DNA from: Tenacibaculum agarivorans
GTDB taxonomy: Bacteria > Bacteroidota > Bacteroidia > Flavobacteriales > Flavobacteriaceae
DNA: 64,000 bases
Reading direction: 5' to 3'
NCBI RefSeq assembly: GCF_001936575.1
Contig: NZ_MSMP01000010.1
Coordinates: 62,001 to 126,000 of the forward strand
A program made the translations under genes and the position numbers. Position 1 is the first letter of the stretch. Every line of letters starts with the position of its first letter. Under the pieces are notes generated by a model, which worked only from the letters and a program-made list of their open reading frames with translations, was not told where the DNA came from and made no database searches. Shown piece by piece: positions 18,270 through 28,194 of this stretch.

Positions 18270-21200
18270 TTACTTTTTGTAAAACTTTTTGTTCTTAAAC
18301 CAAGCTGAAAGTCCTAATATAAAAACAAATATTGTAGAATAGATTACAGACTTTGGTGTTATAACTTTGTCACCACTAGCATATGAATGTAAGCCGGATA
18401 AATAAAAGTTTACCCCAAAATACGTCATCATTATAGAGGCATAAGCAATTATAGACCATAAGTTAAAAGTGTACTTGCTTTTTAGTCCAGGAATTAATCT
18501 CATATGTAAAACAAAGGCATAAATCATAATGGAAACTAAGGCCCATGTTTCTTTTGGATCCCATCCCCAATAACGTCCCCAACTTTCATTAGCCCACATA
18601 CCTCCTAAAAAGTTACCGACTGTAAGCATCACTAATCCTACAGCTAGAGACATTTCATTAATTATTGTCAGTTCTTTTAAATTAGACTCCATTTTCTTTT
18701 TATTTTTTTTGTTTGTAAATAATATTAGGGAAAGAGATATAATACCTAATATCATTCCTAAAGAGAAAGGACCATAACTAGCAACAATAATAGAAACATG
18801 AACTAATACCCACCATGAATTTAGTACGGGTACTAAATTTGCTATTTCAGGATCTATCCAGTGTCTATGAGCAAATCCAAGAATTATAGCAGAAACGAAA
18901 GTGGCAGCTCCAATAGTAAGTGTTGATCTTTTTCCTAAGAATAATCCAAAGAGCATTGTAGCCCATGCTACATAAATAACACTTTCATAGGCATTACTCC
19001 AAGGTGCATGACCAGAAATATACCATCTACCTATAAGTCCAATAGTGTGTAAAAGAAAAAGACCTATGGTAACAAAAATTAAAACTTTTGAACTAATCTT
19101 AAATATTTTTTTGTCGTAAAAGATTTGAAGAATGACAAATAAGATTAAAAGTGAACTTGAGAAACCATAATATTTAGCAAGTCTTTGGAAAATCTGAGCT
19201 TTGTTATAAGTAACTTCAGCATTAATTTTCTGTTCTGAAGGAAGTACCTTACTTCCATATTTTCTTTGAAACTTTTTTATGCCAACTAAAATTTGGTTAG
19301 CTTCAGTATAATCTTCAGTTTTTTTGGCTTCTTGAAGTAATTGTAAATAAACGGGTAAAGATTGTTTTACAAAAACAGAATCTGTTCCTTTAAAGGGAGC
19401 TTGAGAGGTTTCAGGTTGAGATACCCATTTGTTATTTTCATCATTTGGAATAGGATATATTTTTAATATTCCTCCACCAATAGCTTGATTTAATAACCAT
19501 AAACGCTTTTCAATATTGATGACATCTTTTTCAAATTTATTTTGAATTTTTTTCTTTTGCGCATCAATAATCAATTGATTTATTTTTGAATTTCCTTTTG
19601 GATCATAAAAATCAACAAATCTAGCGTGGGTGGCATCTTTATCAAGTCCCAGAGTTTCTCTGATTTTATAATTTCCTTCTTCTAGATAAACTACAGGAAC
19701 TTGAAACCAAAACCTAGGGAATTCAGTCATAGATAATAAAACTTGACTAGGAGTCATTCCCTTAAAATTTTCAGAACGTGCAACCTTCCTTATCAATTCT
19801 GAAGCAAATGTATGAGCTGGTTTCATTCTTCCTCCAGCATCTTGGATAACTAGTTTACTGAATTCTTCTGCGTGTTTTTTGTTGACAATATTGGCTTGTA
19901 AAATACTGTCTATTTTTTCTAAAGGAATTAGATTGTTATGGTTTTCGTGTTGACCGAAAACTGTGCTAAGCGAAAATAATAAGGGTAAAAACAATGCTGT
20001 TTTTATTTTTTTATCCTGAATTTTTTTAAGTTGCTTCTTCAAGCTATCAAATCGAGTATGTTTAGCAAATAGCATAGAAATTAAACCAATATATAAAAAA
20101 GAATATCCTAAATAAGTTACAAAAGTTCCCCAGAAGTCATGATTCACAGATAAATGTGTTTGCTCAATAGCCTCTCCTTCATTTTTATAACTAGCCTGGA
20201 AGAATTTATATCCTTTGTGGTCTAAAATATGATTCATAAAAATTCGATAATCAAAAGTTTCATTTTTGTCGATAACTGTAACTTCACTAGCAAAAGACGA
20301 AGCACTTTCTGAACCAGGGTATTTTTCTAATTGAAAGTCATTTAGTTTAACATTAAAAGGAGTTTGTAGCATTTTAGCTCCATACCAAATTCTGAAGTTT
20401 AATCCTCCAACGGAAAAATCTTGTTTACCATCTGTGTTGAATTGTCCACCTATTAATTCTACACGTTTAGTTTCATTATTTGTTGAGACATCAAAAATAA
20501 CGTTATCGAATTTCTTGTCGTTCTTTTTTCCTTTAACTGTTTTAACTTCTCCTTTTTCTGCTGGACGAGGAATTACAAATTGCAAACCTTCTATGTTATG
20601 TAAAGTTAAAAACTGAAAATTTTGAATACTATCTTTTACTATAGTACCTTGTTTTTGATCAGCCATTCTAAACCAACTACCATCAGCTTTGGATGTCATT
20701 TTCAAATTTCCATTATCATAGAAGAAGTTTACATTGGCATTTTTATTAGGAGCATCAAAACCAACAAGAATATTGTGAATGTTTTCTATAGTTCCTCTTT
20801 TAATGTAGTGTTCATGTCTTGATCCACTTGAACTTTCGACAAAGAATAAGTGTTCTTCACCATTTTCATCTGTAATAAATTTTTGTTCAGCCCAAGGTAT
20901 ATAATTAACCAATTTAAAGTTTATCAATTGTGCAGGTTTTGTTCTGTCTGGTTGAAATTTAAAAGTAAAGTCAGATGAGTTTTTCCCCCATGCAGAAAGT
21001 AATAATTTTTTATGATATGCTTTTTGTGAAGCGTTATCGTCAATAATAGTATTTAGATACGTTGTTTCAGATAAGAAAGTATCGGTAGATTCTCCTTCGT
21101 TAATAATCATCATTCCTTCATAACCAATATATCTTGTGATTCCGGCTCCAATAATTATAAGCAGAAAAGCAAGATGAAACATAAGTACAGGCCATTTTTC

Positions 21201-21419
21201 TTTACGTAATAATCGATACCTAAAAATATTTCCGAAGAAATTAATGACAAAAAACACCATTATTAGTTCAAACCACCAAGCATTATAGACTAATTTTTTA
21301 GCTGTTTGTGTACCAAAATCATTTTCAATAAATGTGGCTACTCCCATGGCTATAGCAAAAGTAAAAAACAATATAGCCATTAAACGAGTAGAGTATAATA
21401 TATTTAAGATTTTCTTCAT
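18270..21419 (-). CDS. Fused cytochrome c biogenesis protein ResB-CcsA
   Basis: System II cytochrome c maturation: exports heme and attaches it to apocytochrome c at the periplasmic face. One 1049-aa chain fuses a ResB-like half (early helices LMAILFFTFAIAMGVATF, a large periplasmic domain with SVGGLNFRIWYG, helix FVTYLGYSFLYIGLISMLF) to a CcsA-like half with multiple helices and the heme motif WGRYWGWDPKETWA (about residue 950). Conserved histidines such as that in LLHTIGLIGRW flank it. I placed the start at 21419 (MKKILNILYSTRL); the open frame reaches 21449. The fused architecture is usual in Bacteroidota. Confidence 0.93.
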   Translation of the reverse strand: MKKILNILYSTRLMAILFFTFAIAMGVATFIENDFGTQTAKKLVYNAWWFELIMVFFVINFFGNIFRYRLLRKEKWPVLMFHLAFLLIIIGAGITRYIGYEGMMIINEGESTDTFLSETTYLNTIIDDNASQKAYHKKLLLSAWGKNSSDFTFKFQPDRTKPAQLINFKLVNYIPWAEQKFITDENGEEHLFFVESSSGSRHEHYIKRGTIENIHNILVGFDAPNKNANVNFFYDNGNLKMTSKADGSWFRMADQKQGTIVKDSIQNFQFLTLHNIEGLQFVIPRPAEKGEVKTVKGKKNDKKFDNVIFDVSTNNETKRVELIGGQFNTDGKQDFSVGGLNFRIWYGAKMLQTPFNVKLNDFQLEKYPGSESASSFASEVTVIDKNETFDYRIFMNHILDHKGYKFFQASYKNEGEAIEQTHLSVNHDFWGTFVTYLGYSFLYIGLISMLFAKHTRFDSLKKQLKKIQDKKIKTALFLPLLFSLSTVFGQHENHNNLIPLEKIDSILQANIVNKKHAEEFSKLVIQDAGGRMKPAHTFASELIRKVARSENFKGMTPSQVLLSMTEFPRFWFQVPVVYLEEGNYKIRETLGLDKDATHARFVDFYDPKGNSKINQLIIDAQKKKIQNKFEKDVINIEKRLWLLNQAIGGGILKIYPIPNDENNKWVSQPETSQAPFKGTDSVFVKQSLPVYLQLLQEAKKTEDYTEANQILVGIKKFQRKYGSKVLPSEQKINAEVTYNKAQIFQRLAKYYGFSSSLLILFVILQIFYDKKIFKISSKVLIFVTIGLFLLHTIGLIGRWYISGHAPWSNAYESVIYVAWATMLFGLFLGKRSTLTIGAATFVSAIILGFAHRHWIDPEIANLVPVLNSWWVLVHVSIIVASYGPFSLGMILGIISLSLILFTNKKNKKKMESNLKELTIINEMSLAVGLVMLTVGNFLGGMWANESWGRYWGWDPKETWALVSIMIYAFVLHMRLIPGLKSKYTFNLWSIIAYASIMMTYFGVNFYLSGLHSYASGDKVITPKSVIYSTIFVFILGLSAWFKNKKFYKK

Positions 21420-21527
21420 TTTAAATTCGCGTAGATAAAAACTTCGCAAATTTACGGAAAGTTAATAGAATTAGTAGGAGAAGTAAGTCGTTTTTTAGTG
21501 TTTAGATTTAGTTAAAATTACAGTGTG

Positions 21528-22406
21528 TTATACTCCAATTTTTTCGCCCATTTTAACAAAAGTTTCAATGTTATTTTTTGTGTTTGTCAAGATATCTTCG
21601 TCTATTTTAATTTGATTTTTATCAATTAAAATTACGATGGTTGATCCCCCAAAAGCAAAATACCCCATCTCATCTCCTTTATTAACAGGTTGATTTGGTG
21701 TAAAAGTTTCTAATATACTCCCAACCATAGTTGCTCCTACTGGAGCTAATAAAATATCACCTTTTGTCTCTGTTTTTAAAATACAGTACTCACGTTTGTT
21801 TTCACAAAAAACTTTTGTAAAATTACTGGCAAGTGCGTAAGGAGAAACAGATAAATAGTCACCTTTTATTTTTACAGAAGTAGTTGGTGTACCATTGTAA
21901 GGGAAATGATAGCGATGATAATCATTAGGAGCTAAGCGTAAAATTAATAAGGAAGCATTCTTATAGGTTGAAGCTAGTTCAGCGTTATTTAAAAATTCTT
22001 TTACTGTAAATTTTCTTCCTTTCACAAAGAACTTATGTATGTCAGCAACATCTTCAAATGCTAATAACTTTCCATCTCCTGGAGAAATGAATTCACTTTC
22101 AATAGGTCTAGCTTCAGGTTTTAAAGTCCTGTAAAAAAAATCATTAAAAGAACTAAACTCATCAATAGATTTATTAGCCTCAGTCATGTCAATATTTAAA
22201 TCCTTAACAAACTGAGCTATTTTTTTTGTTGATGAAGGAGCATTCATTTTTCTACCATACCATTCTGATAAAAACTTTCTTTTTACCAATGGTAGTAACA
22301 ACATTTTTCCAAAAGGGTTGTTATATAGTAGTTTTAAAAAGCCTTCTCCTGGAGGTGTTTCTATTTGAACTTCTCCTGTTTTTCTATTGATGAATTTAAT
22401 TTCCAT
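21528..22406 (-). CDS. psd: Phosphatidylserine decarboxylase
   Basis: Decarboxylates phosphatidylserine to phosphatidylethanolamine at the inner membrane. The self-cleavage site is FGGSTIVIL near residue 254, where the Ser becomes the pyruvoyl group; the family motif is usually LGST and the first residue here is Gly. Other motifs are SPGDGKLL, LRLAPNDYHRYHFP and PVGATMVGSI. Length is 292 aa. It is the last gene of a compact run on the minus strand, starting 5 bp after the mutase large subunit. Confidence 0.95.
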   Translation of the reverse strand: MEIKFINRKTGEVQIETPPGEGFLKLLYNNPFGKMLLLPLVKRKFLSEWYGRKMNAPSSTKKIAQFVKDLNIDMTEANKSIDEFSSFNDFFYRTLKPEARPIESEFISPGDGKLLAFEDVADIHKFFVKGRKFTVKEFLNNAELASTYKNASLLILRLAPNDYHRYHFPYNGTPTTSVKIKGDYLSVSPYALASNFTKVFCENKREYCILKTETKGDILLAPVGATMVGSILETFTPNQPVNKGDEMGYFAFGGSTIVILIDKNQIKIDEDILTNTKNNIETFVKMGEKIGV

Positions 22407-22411
22407 ACTAT

Positions 22412-24475
22412 TTATTCTTCAATACTATCAATTAAAATTTCTAACATATCAATTGCGGCTTGTGCTATTTTTGTTCCTGGTCCAAAAACTCCAACTGCAC
22501 CAGCATCAAATAAAAATTGATAATCTTGTGCTGGTATTACACCACCAACAATTACCATAATATCTTCTCTACCGTATTCCTTTAATTGTTGAATTACTTG
22601 TGGAACTAGAGTCTTATGTCCAGCCGCTAAAGATGATATTCCTAAAATGTGAACATCATTTTCTACGGCTTGTTTGGTAGCTTCTTGAGGTGTTTGAAAT
22701 AAAGGCCCAACATCTACATCAAACCCTAAATCTGCATAACCTGTAGCAACTACTTTTGCGCCTCTATCGTGACCGTCTTGTCCTAATTTAGCGATCATAA
22801 TTCTAGGTCTTCTACCTTCTAATTCAGCAAAACTATCTGCTAGTTCACTCGCTTTTTTAAATAAAGAATCGTCTTTTATTTCTTTACTATACACTCCAGA
22901 TATGGTTTTATGTATTGCTTTATGTCTTCCAAATTCGATTTCTAAAGCATCAGATATTTCTCCTAAGGTAGCTCTTTTTCTAGCTGCTTGCACTGCTAAA
23001 TCTAGTAAATTTCCATCTCCTGACTTTGCACAAATTGTTAGGTTAGCTAAAGCTTGTTCAACATCATTTGTGTTTCTTTTGGCTTTTAAGCTATTTAATC
23101 TCTCAATTTGTGATTTTCTAACAGCTTCATTATCTACTTCAAGAATATGTAAAGGATCTTCTTGTTCTAGTTGGAATTTATTAACACCAACAATAACATC
23201 CTGTCCGCTATCAATTCTTGCTTGCTTAATAGCGGCAGCTTCTTCAATACGCATTTTCGGAATTCCTTTTTCAATAGCTTTGGTCATACCGCCTAGTTCT
23301 TCAACTTCTTGGATTAATTTCCAAGCTTTGTTGGTGATCTCTTCAGTTAGTTGTTCTAAATGATAGCTACCTGCCCAAGGGTCAACTGTTTTGGTAATAT
23401 GTGTTTCTTGTTGTAAATAGATTTGTGTGTTCCTAGCAATACGAGCAGAGAAATCTGTAGGTAAAGCAATAGCTTCATCTAATGCGTTAGTGTGTAAACT
23501 TTGTGTGCCTCCAAAAGCTGCAGCCATAGCTTCAATAGCTGTTCTAGCTACATTATTAAAAGGATCTTGTTCTGTTAAACTCCATCCGCTAGTTTGGCAG
23601 TGGGTTCTTAAAGCTAATGATTTTGGATTTTTAGGATTGAACTGTTTTACCAATTTAGCCCATAACATTCTACCTGCACGCATTTTTGCAATTTCGGTAA
23701 AATGATTCATTCCAATAGCCCAGAAGAATGAAAGTCTAGGTGCAAAAGCATCAATATCCATTCCTGCCGCTAGTCCTGTTTTTATATATTCTAAACCATC
23801 AGCTAAAGTATAAGCTAACTCAATTTCAGGAGTAGCACCAGCTTCTTGCATATGATAACCAGAAATAGAAATTGAATTAAACTTAGGCATGTTATTACTT
23901 GTGTATTCAAAAATATCAGCAATAATTTTCATGGATGGAGTAGGAGGGTAAATGTACGTATTACGTACCATAAACTCTTTCAAAATGTCATTTTGAATAG
24001 TCCCTGCTAGCTGTTCTGGTTTAACTCCTTGTTCCTCTGCGGCAATAATATAAAAAGCAAGTATAGGTAATACAGCCCCATTCATTGTCATAGAAACAGA
24101 CATTTTATCTAAAGGAATCTGATCGAATAATACTTTCATGTCTTCTACAGAATCTATAGCAACGCCAGCTTTTCCTACATCTCCTTGAACTCTTTCGTGG
24201 TCAGAATCATAACCTCTATGTGTAGCTAAATCAAAAGCTACTGATAGTCCTTTTTGTCCGGCAGCTAAATTTCTTCTGTAAAAAGCATTACTTTCTTCGG
24301 CAGTTGAAAAACCAGCATACTGACGGATTGTCCAAGGTCTTCGAACATACATGGTTGAATAAGGACCTCTTAGGTTTGGAGCTATACCTGCAACAAAATT
24401 TTCATGAGGAAAGCTTTTATTTTTTGACTTTTGATCTTTAGGTAACTGTATATTTGAAATGTCTTTTCTACTCAT
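22412..24475 (-). CDS. scpA: Methylmalonyl-CoA mutase large subunit
   Basis: Adenosylcobalamin enzyme interconverting methylmalonyl-CoA and succinyl-CoA, linking propionate to the TCA cycle. The TIM-barrel part has [15 protein letters not shown], the substrate-binding stretch [16 protein letters not shown] and [16 protein letters not shown]. The C-terminal B12 domain has the base-off motif [10 protein letters not shown] followed by [21 protein letters not shown] and VVGGVIP. The 687-aa length is slightly shorter than the usual ~710 aa. Its start overlaps the small-subunit gene by 8 bp, indicating translational coupling. Confidence 0.95.
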   Translation of the reverse strand: MSRKDISNIQLPKDQKSKNKSFPHENFVAGIAPNLRGPYSTMYVRRPWTIRQYAGFSTAEESNAFYRRNLAAGQKGLSVAFDLATHRGYDSDHERVQGDVGKAGVAIDSVEDMKVLFDQIPLDKMSVSMTMNGAVLPILAFYIIAAEEQGVKPEQLAGTIQNDILKEFMVRNTYIYPPTPSMKIIADIFEYTSNNMPKFNSISISGYHMQEAGATPEIELAYTLADGLEYIKTGLAAGMDIDAFAPRLSFFWAIGMNHFTEIAKMRAGRMLWAKLVKQFNPKNPKSLALRTHCQTSGWSLTEQDPFNNVARTAIEAMAAAFGGTQSLHTNALDEAIALPTDFSARIARNTQIYLQQETHITKTVDPWAGSYHLEQLTEEITNKAWKLIQEVEELGGMTKAIEKGIPKMRIEEAAAIKQARIDSGQDVIVGVNKFQLEQEDPLHILEVDNEAVRKSQIERLNSLKAKRNTNDVEQALANLTICAKSGDGNLLDLAVQAARKRATLGEISDALEIEFGRHKAIHKTISGVYSKEIKDDSLFKKASELADSFAELEGRRPRIMIAKLGQDGHDRGAKVVATGYADLGFDVDVGPLFQTPQEATKQAVENDVHILGISSLAAGHKTLVPQVIQQLKEYGREDIMVIVGGVIPAQDYQFLFDAGAVGVFGPGTKIAQAAIDMLEILIDSIEE

Positions 24476-25820
24476 TTTCTAATCGTTGTTGCTCAAGTTT
24501 TTCTGCTAATCTTTTTTGAATGATAGGTTGAATCAAAGTTTTTTCAGAACGTTTTTTTACAAAAGGAAATAATTCTAGATCATTTTTCATTTTATCATTT
24601 TCATTCTGAATTTTATTAGTTCCTAATAAAACTAGATCTCCACTATCAAAAAGTTCTTGTTCTTTACTTGCAGATTCTTCAATTTTTCGTTGAATAACAC
24701 CTTCTTTGAGTTGTTTTAAAAATCCACCTCCTTGTTCTATTTGTTTGAAAATTTCAAGTGCATTCCCAGCTAATTGATTGGTTATAGATTCTATATAATA
24801 ACTTCCGTCTGCAAAGTGTTGAGCGTTTTCGAAACCACTTTCTTCTTTAATTACTAATAATTGATTTCTAGAAATTCGTTCTCCAAATTCATTAGATTTA
24901 TGAAAGATTTCATCGTATGCAGTATTAGAAATAGTATTTGTGCCTCCTAGAATTGCACTCATGCATTCAGATGTGGTTCTAAGCATATTTACATTATAAT
25001 CGTATAATGTTTTGTTTCTTAATGAAGGTTGAGTGAAAATGTGAGCTTCAGTTTTCAAGGTCACATCATATTCGCTTAATAGTGCTTTCCAAAGTATTCT
25101 AAAGGCTCTTAATTTTCCTATTTCAAAAAAGTAATTACTGCCAATAGAAAAGTTAAAATGGATTTTATCAGCTACTTCTGGTCCAAATTTATTTAAGTAT
25201 TCATTGGCATGAGCTAAAGTATACGCTAGCTGTTGTGTGCAATTTGCTCCCGCATTCTGATATGTAGAAGCATTTACAGCGATGCTATTAGTTAACTTAC
25301 TAATTTTTTTTAATTCGATATAATCTGATTGTAAATTAGAAAACCAATTTCCAGTTTTTACTAAATTTCCGATGATATCATTATTTAAGTAAACGTTTTC
25401 GGAATTTGTTAAAACTGATAATTCATTAATGAAATTTGCATCTAAAAAATGAAACTTGAAGTAAACTTTTATATTAGATGTTAAGTCAATGTTCTGTAAA
25501 AGTTTTTTAGACTCAAATTTAGTGTGAATGATAAATTCAATAGCGTTAGCGCCTTTATTTAATGCATCAGTTGCTAATTTGTTTGCAATATCAATATCAT
25601 CAACAAAAATAGATTCACAGATGAAAAAGTCTTCTTTAGGAAGTGAAATTTCCTGATGTACCCTATCTTCTTTTGTATAAAAAGGTTTGACAGTAATTTT
25701 TTCATCAGAGTGCCATAATAGTGTTTCGTTATAATCAAGCCCTTTTAAATCCACTTGAATTTTTTGTTTCCAGGCTTTTTTGGAAACACCTTCAAATTCA
25801 TCAAATAAAAAATTATCCAT
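24468..25820 (-). CDS. mutA: Methylmalonyl-CoA mutase small subunit, without B12 domain
   Basis: Non-catalytic partner of the mutase. The barrel half is recognisable ([69 protein letters not shown]). Cobalamin-binding residues are absent and the protein stops at 450 aa after the linker, so the vestigial B12-like domain of longer small subunits is missing. No broken remains of that domain are visible downstream, because the next gene overlaps directly. This short form may be normal for the group. Confidence 0.9.
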   Translation of the reverse strand: MDNFLFDEFEGVSKKAWKQKIQVDLKGLDYNETLLWHSDEKITVKPFYTKEDRVHQEISLPKEDFFICESIFVDDIDIANKLATDALNKGANAIEFIIHTKFESKKLLQNIDLTSNIKVYFKFHFLDANFINELSVLTNSENVYLNNDIIGNLVKTGNWFSNLQSDYIELKKISKLTNSIAVNASTYQNAGANCTQQLAYTLAHANEYLNKFGPEVADKIHFNFSIGSNYFFEIGKLRAFRILWKALLSEYDVTLKTEAHIFTQPSLRNKTLYDYNVNMLRTTSECMSAILGGTNTISNTAYDEIFHKSNEFGERISRNQLLVIKEESGFENAQHFADGSYYIESITNQLAGNALEIFKQIEQGGGFLKQLKEGVIQRKIEESASKEQELFDSGDLVLLGTNKIQNENDKMKNDLELFPFVKKRSEKTLIQPIIQKRLAEKLEQQRLENE

Positions 25821-26134
25821 TATTTTTTTACGGTATCAAATTCGATTATATAAACATCTTCATCTTTTCTTTTCATTAAATACTTTTCTCTAGCAAAACG
25901 TTCTAGCTCTAAAGAATCTTTTAATTTTTTTATAGTCTCTTTGTCTTCGGCAATCTTCTTTTTATGGTAATCAATCCATGTTTCCAACTCTTTGATATCC
26001 TTATCAAAATCTTTATGCCTTCTGTAAGAATTATCATCAAAGAATAACATCCAAACTACAAATACAGTGAGTATTAATGCATATGTAGCTCCAATAGAAA
26101 TACCTAAAAATTTAAAGTTTTTCTTTAATTTCAT
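25820..26134 (-). CDS. FtsB/DivIC-type septum formation initiator
   Basis: A small bitopic division protein of 104 aa. It has a short cytoplasmic N-terminus, one TM helix (ISIGATYALILTVFVVWMLFF), and a coiled coil from about residue 43 (FDKDIKELETWIDYHKKKIAEDKETIKKL in segments) ending in the conserved ERFAREKYLMKRKDEDVY region typical of FtsB/DivIC. It should pair with FtsL and FtsQ at the division site. It starts 3 bp after udk and its stop overlaps the mutA start, so it belongs to this operon. Confidence 0.88.
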   Translation of the reverse strand: MKLKKNFKFLGISIGATYALILTVFVVWMLFFDDNSYRRHKDFDKDIKELETWIDYHKKKIAEDKETIKKLKDSLELERFAREKYLMKRKDEDVYIIEFDTVKK

Positions 26135-26137
26135 TAT

Positions 26138-26752
26138 TTACAAGCGCTCGCTAATTACAGTTTTAACAATATCTATGGCTACGGTATTATAACGATCATT
26201 AGGGATTATTATGTCAGCATAGTTTTTGGTAGGTTCTATAAATTCTTGGTGCATTGGCTTTAGCGTGTTTTGGTAACGAGAAAGTACTTCATTAATATCT
26301 CTTCCTCTTTCAGAAATATCTCTACGTACTCTTCTAATCAAACGTTCATCAGCATCAGCATGTACAAATATTTTTATATCGCATAAATCTCTTAGAAATT
26401 TATTGTTAAAAATAAGAATTCCTTCTACAATAATTACTTTTCTAGGGTGAGTTTTTATCGTATCTTTTGTTCTATTATGCGCAGCAAAAGAGTAAATAGG
26501 CTGCTCAATTATTTTTCCTTCTTTAAGGTCTCCTAAATGTTGTACTAGCAATTCAAAATCGATAGCACGAGGATGATCAAAGTTAATTTTTACTCGTTGA
26601 TCATAGGTAAGGTTATCTGTAGCATTGTAATAAGAGTCTTGAGATATAACACAAACTTCATCTGGTGGGAGTTCATTGATAATTTGGTTTACTACAGTGG
26701 TTTTTCCACTACCAGTACCTCCAGCAATTCCTATGATAAAAATATTTTTCAT
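26138..26752 (-). CDS. udk: Uridine kinase
   Basis: Phosphorylates uridine and cytidine to UMP and CMP in pyrimidine salvage. The P-loop is GIAGGTGSGKTTVV near the N-terminus; YDQRVKINFDHPRAIDFELL, PIYSFAAHNRTKDT, VIIVEGILIF and ERLIRRVRRDISERGRDI are the typical later motifs. The 204 aa are normal for the family. First gene of the run udk, ftsB-like, mutA, scpA, psd. The tRNA-Thr and its terminator lie just upstream. Confidence 0.95.
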   Translation of the reverse strand: MKNIFIIGIAGGTGSGKTTVVNQIINELPPDEVCVISQDSYYNATDNLTYDQRVKINFDHPRAIDFELLVQHLGDLKEGKIIEQPIYSFAAHNRTKDTIKTHPRKVIIVEGILIFNNKFLRDLCDIKIFVHADADERLIRRVRRDISERGRDINEVLSRYQNTLKPMHQEFIEPTKNYADIIIPNDRYNTVAIDIVKTVISERL

Positions 26753-26793
26753 TATGGTTTGTTATGTTAGCAAAGTTAGAAAAAATAGGGCAT

Positions 26794-26821
26794 AAAAAAA
26801 GACACCGTTTACGATGTCTTT
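26794..26821 (-). terminator. Terminator after tRNA-Thr
   Basis: Read on the minus strand, a 10-bp stem AAAGACATCG / CGGTGTCTTT (one G-U pair) with a 4-nt loop is followed by a T run. It lies 9 bp after the tRNA and 41 bp before the udk start, so it should end the tRNA transcript. Confidence 0.8.
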
Positions 26822-26830
26822 GTATTTAAG

Positions 26831-26904
26831 AGCCGATAGAGGGACTCGAACCCACGACCTGCTGATTACAAATCAGCTGCTCTAGCCAGCTGAGCTATAT
26901 CGGC
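26831..26904 (-). tRNA. tRNA-Thr (anticodon UGU)
   Basis: A 74-nt cloverleaf. The acceptor stem is GCCGATA / TATCGGC with discriminator U. The D-arm is in AGCTCAGCTGGCTAGAGC, the anticodon stem CTGAT/ATCAG encloses loop TTTGTAA with anticodon TGT, and the T-arm is GTGGGTTCGAGTCCC. The 3' CCA is not encoded. The variable loop is short, as in class I tRNAs. Confidence 0.97.
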
Positions 26905-26961
26905 TGTTGCCTAAAAAAGCGTGGCAAATATATAATGTTTTTTGATAATGACAAATTTTTT

Positions 26962-27816
26962 TTAAATTTTATTTTCTAATTGTTTTGATAGGACCTTAAA
27001 TGAGATAACTGGAATAGGAGAATGATTTACTACATCCTCAGTAATACTGTGGTCAAAAAGCTGAGAGAATCCATTTCTGCCATGAGTGGTCATTATGACA
27101 AGGTCGGCATCATAATTTTTAGCGAAGCTCGTAATTCCTTGCTCTATGGTATAATCTGAAATGTAATGTACATCTTCTATGTAATCAGATTCATTGTTTG
27201 CTTTTTTGAAAAATGTTCTTACAGTATTTCTCATTTCAGTAGAACTTAAGAAGTTTTTGCCAGGTGTATTTACATATACTAACTTCATTTGTAAGTTTAT
27301 TCTATTGCAGAAATTTTTTATTCTTTTGTAAGGTCCGATAGAATCATCTGTGAAATCGCACGCAAAAATAGCTTTTCTAAAGCCATTATCTAGAGGTTTA
27401 TCTTTAACAACTAATACAGGAACATTGGAATGACGAATCACTTTTTGAGCATTAGAACCGATAAAAAATTCTTTGAAACCACTAGCACCTTTAGACCCCA
27501 TCATTACTAAATCTATATGTTCTTCATCATACAAAGAATTTAGTTCGCTGTATACATTGTAGTGTTTTATTACAGGGGTGATTTTAATATCATTTAGGTA
27601 ATCTTTAGAAAGAAATTCATTGAACTTTTTTTCAGCCATTTTAAGATAAAGCACGGTTTCTTTGGTTGTGTGAGAATTGTTTATCATAGTAGATGAGAGT
27701 TCTAACATATGCACAGGAACAATTTCATACTGATATTTTCTAGCGTAATAAGCTGCTGTTTTAAGCGCGTTTTCTGAATATTCTGAAAAATCTACTGGTA
27801 CTAAAATTCTTTTCAT
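26962..27816 (-). CDS. Universal stress protein, two UspA domains in tandem
   Basis: A 284-aa cytoplasmic protein with two Usp domains. The first starts KRILVPVDFSEYSENALKTAAYYARKY and has the nucleotide motif MGSKGASGFKEFFIGSNAQKVI. The second has MTTHGRNGFSQLFDHSITEDVV. Both carry the G-x2-G-x9-G(S) pattern, so ATP binding is likely. Such tandem Usp proteins are induced by stress or growth arrest. It stands alone, with an upstream gap of 378 bp that it shares with the divergent serine hydrolase gene. Confidence 0.93.
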   Translation of the reverse strand: MKRILVPVDFSEYSENALKTAAYYARKYQYEIVPVHMLELSSTMINNSHTTKETVLYLKMAEKKFNEFLSKDYLNDIKITPVIKHYNVYSELNSLYDEEHIDLVMMGSKGASGFKEFFIGSNAQKVIRHSNVPVLVVKDKPLDNGFRKAIFACDFTDDSIGPYKRIKNFCNRINLQMKLVYVNTPGKNFLSSTEMRNTVRTFFKKANNESDYIEDVHYISDYTIEQGITSFAKNYDADLVIMTTHGRNGFSQLFDHSITEDVVNHSPIPVISFKVLSKQLENKI

Positions 27817-28194
27817 GGTACTTCGGGGTTTTAAGTTAGTGATTGAAATTTACAAAAAATTAACATTTAGATATTGTTTTATTAAGATAAAGTGTTGAAT
27901 GTCTGTAGATAAAAGAGGTGTAATTGAAGTTGAATTATCCTTTTTAAAAAGAATATTTATTAACCTATGTTAAGTTTGGTCTAGAAAAGGAAAAATATAC
28001 TTTGTGTTAAACAATGAAGAAAGCATAGTAATTATAATGCTTTATTGATGTTTTCAAATTATGAATATAGAGTGAACCAAATATTATGAGTGGTTTTTTA
28101 AATTGAAACCTTTTTGAAGAAAAACTAACTTTTAATATTTTGTAACATTATTTTCAAAAAGGAGTTATTCTTCTTTTAAACCAAATTTACTATC
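27817..28194. other. Intergenic region between divergent usp and serine hydrolase genes
   Basis: No convincing coding frame. It must hold both promoters. One possible plus-strand promoter is TTTG at 27975-27978 followed 17 bp later by TATACTTTG ending at 28004. A second, stronger candidate near the right edge (28141-28168) is listed separately because it matches the site upstream of the sigma-factor gene. No tRNA, hairpin terminator or repeat was seen. Confidence 0.5.
28141..28168 (+). promoter_or_regulatory. Candidate ECF-sigma promoter of serine hydrolase gene
   Basis: TGTAAC, then 16 bp, then AGTTAT, ending 26 bp before the start codon. The same two blocks with the same 16-bp spacing occur before the ECF sigma gene at 29633. 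Spacing fits a -35/-10 pair of an ECF sigma factor. It is inferred from two sites only. Confidence 0.45.

Noticed and set aside
22902..23363. 153-aa Ser/Cys-rich plus-strand frame
   Set aside because: Antisense shadow of the methylmalonyl-CoA mutase large subunit.
24468..25820. Frameshift or truncation in the mutase small subunit
   Set aside because: The downstream gene overlaps by 8 bp in a coupled layout, so the short form looks natural, not broken.
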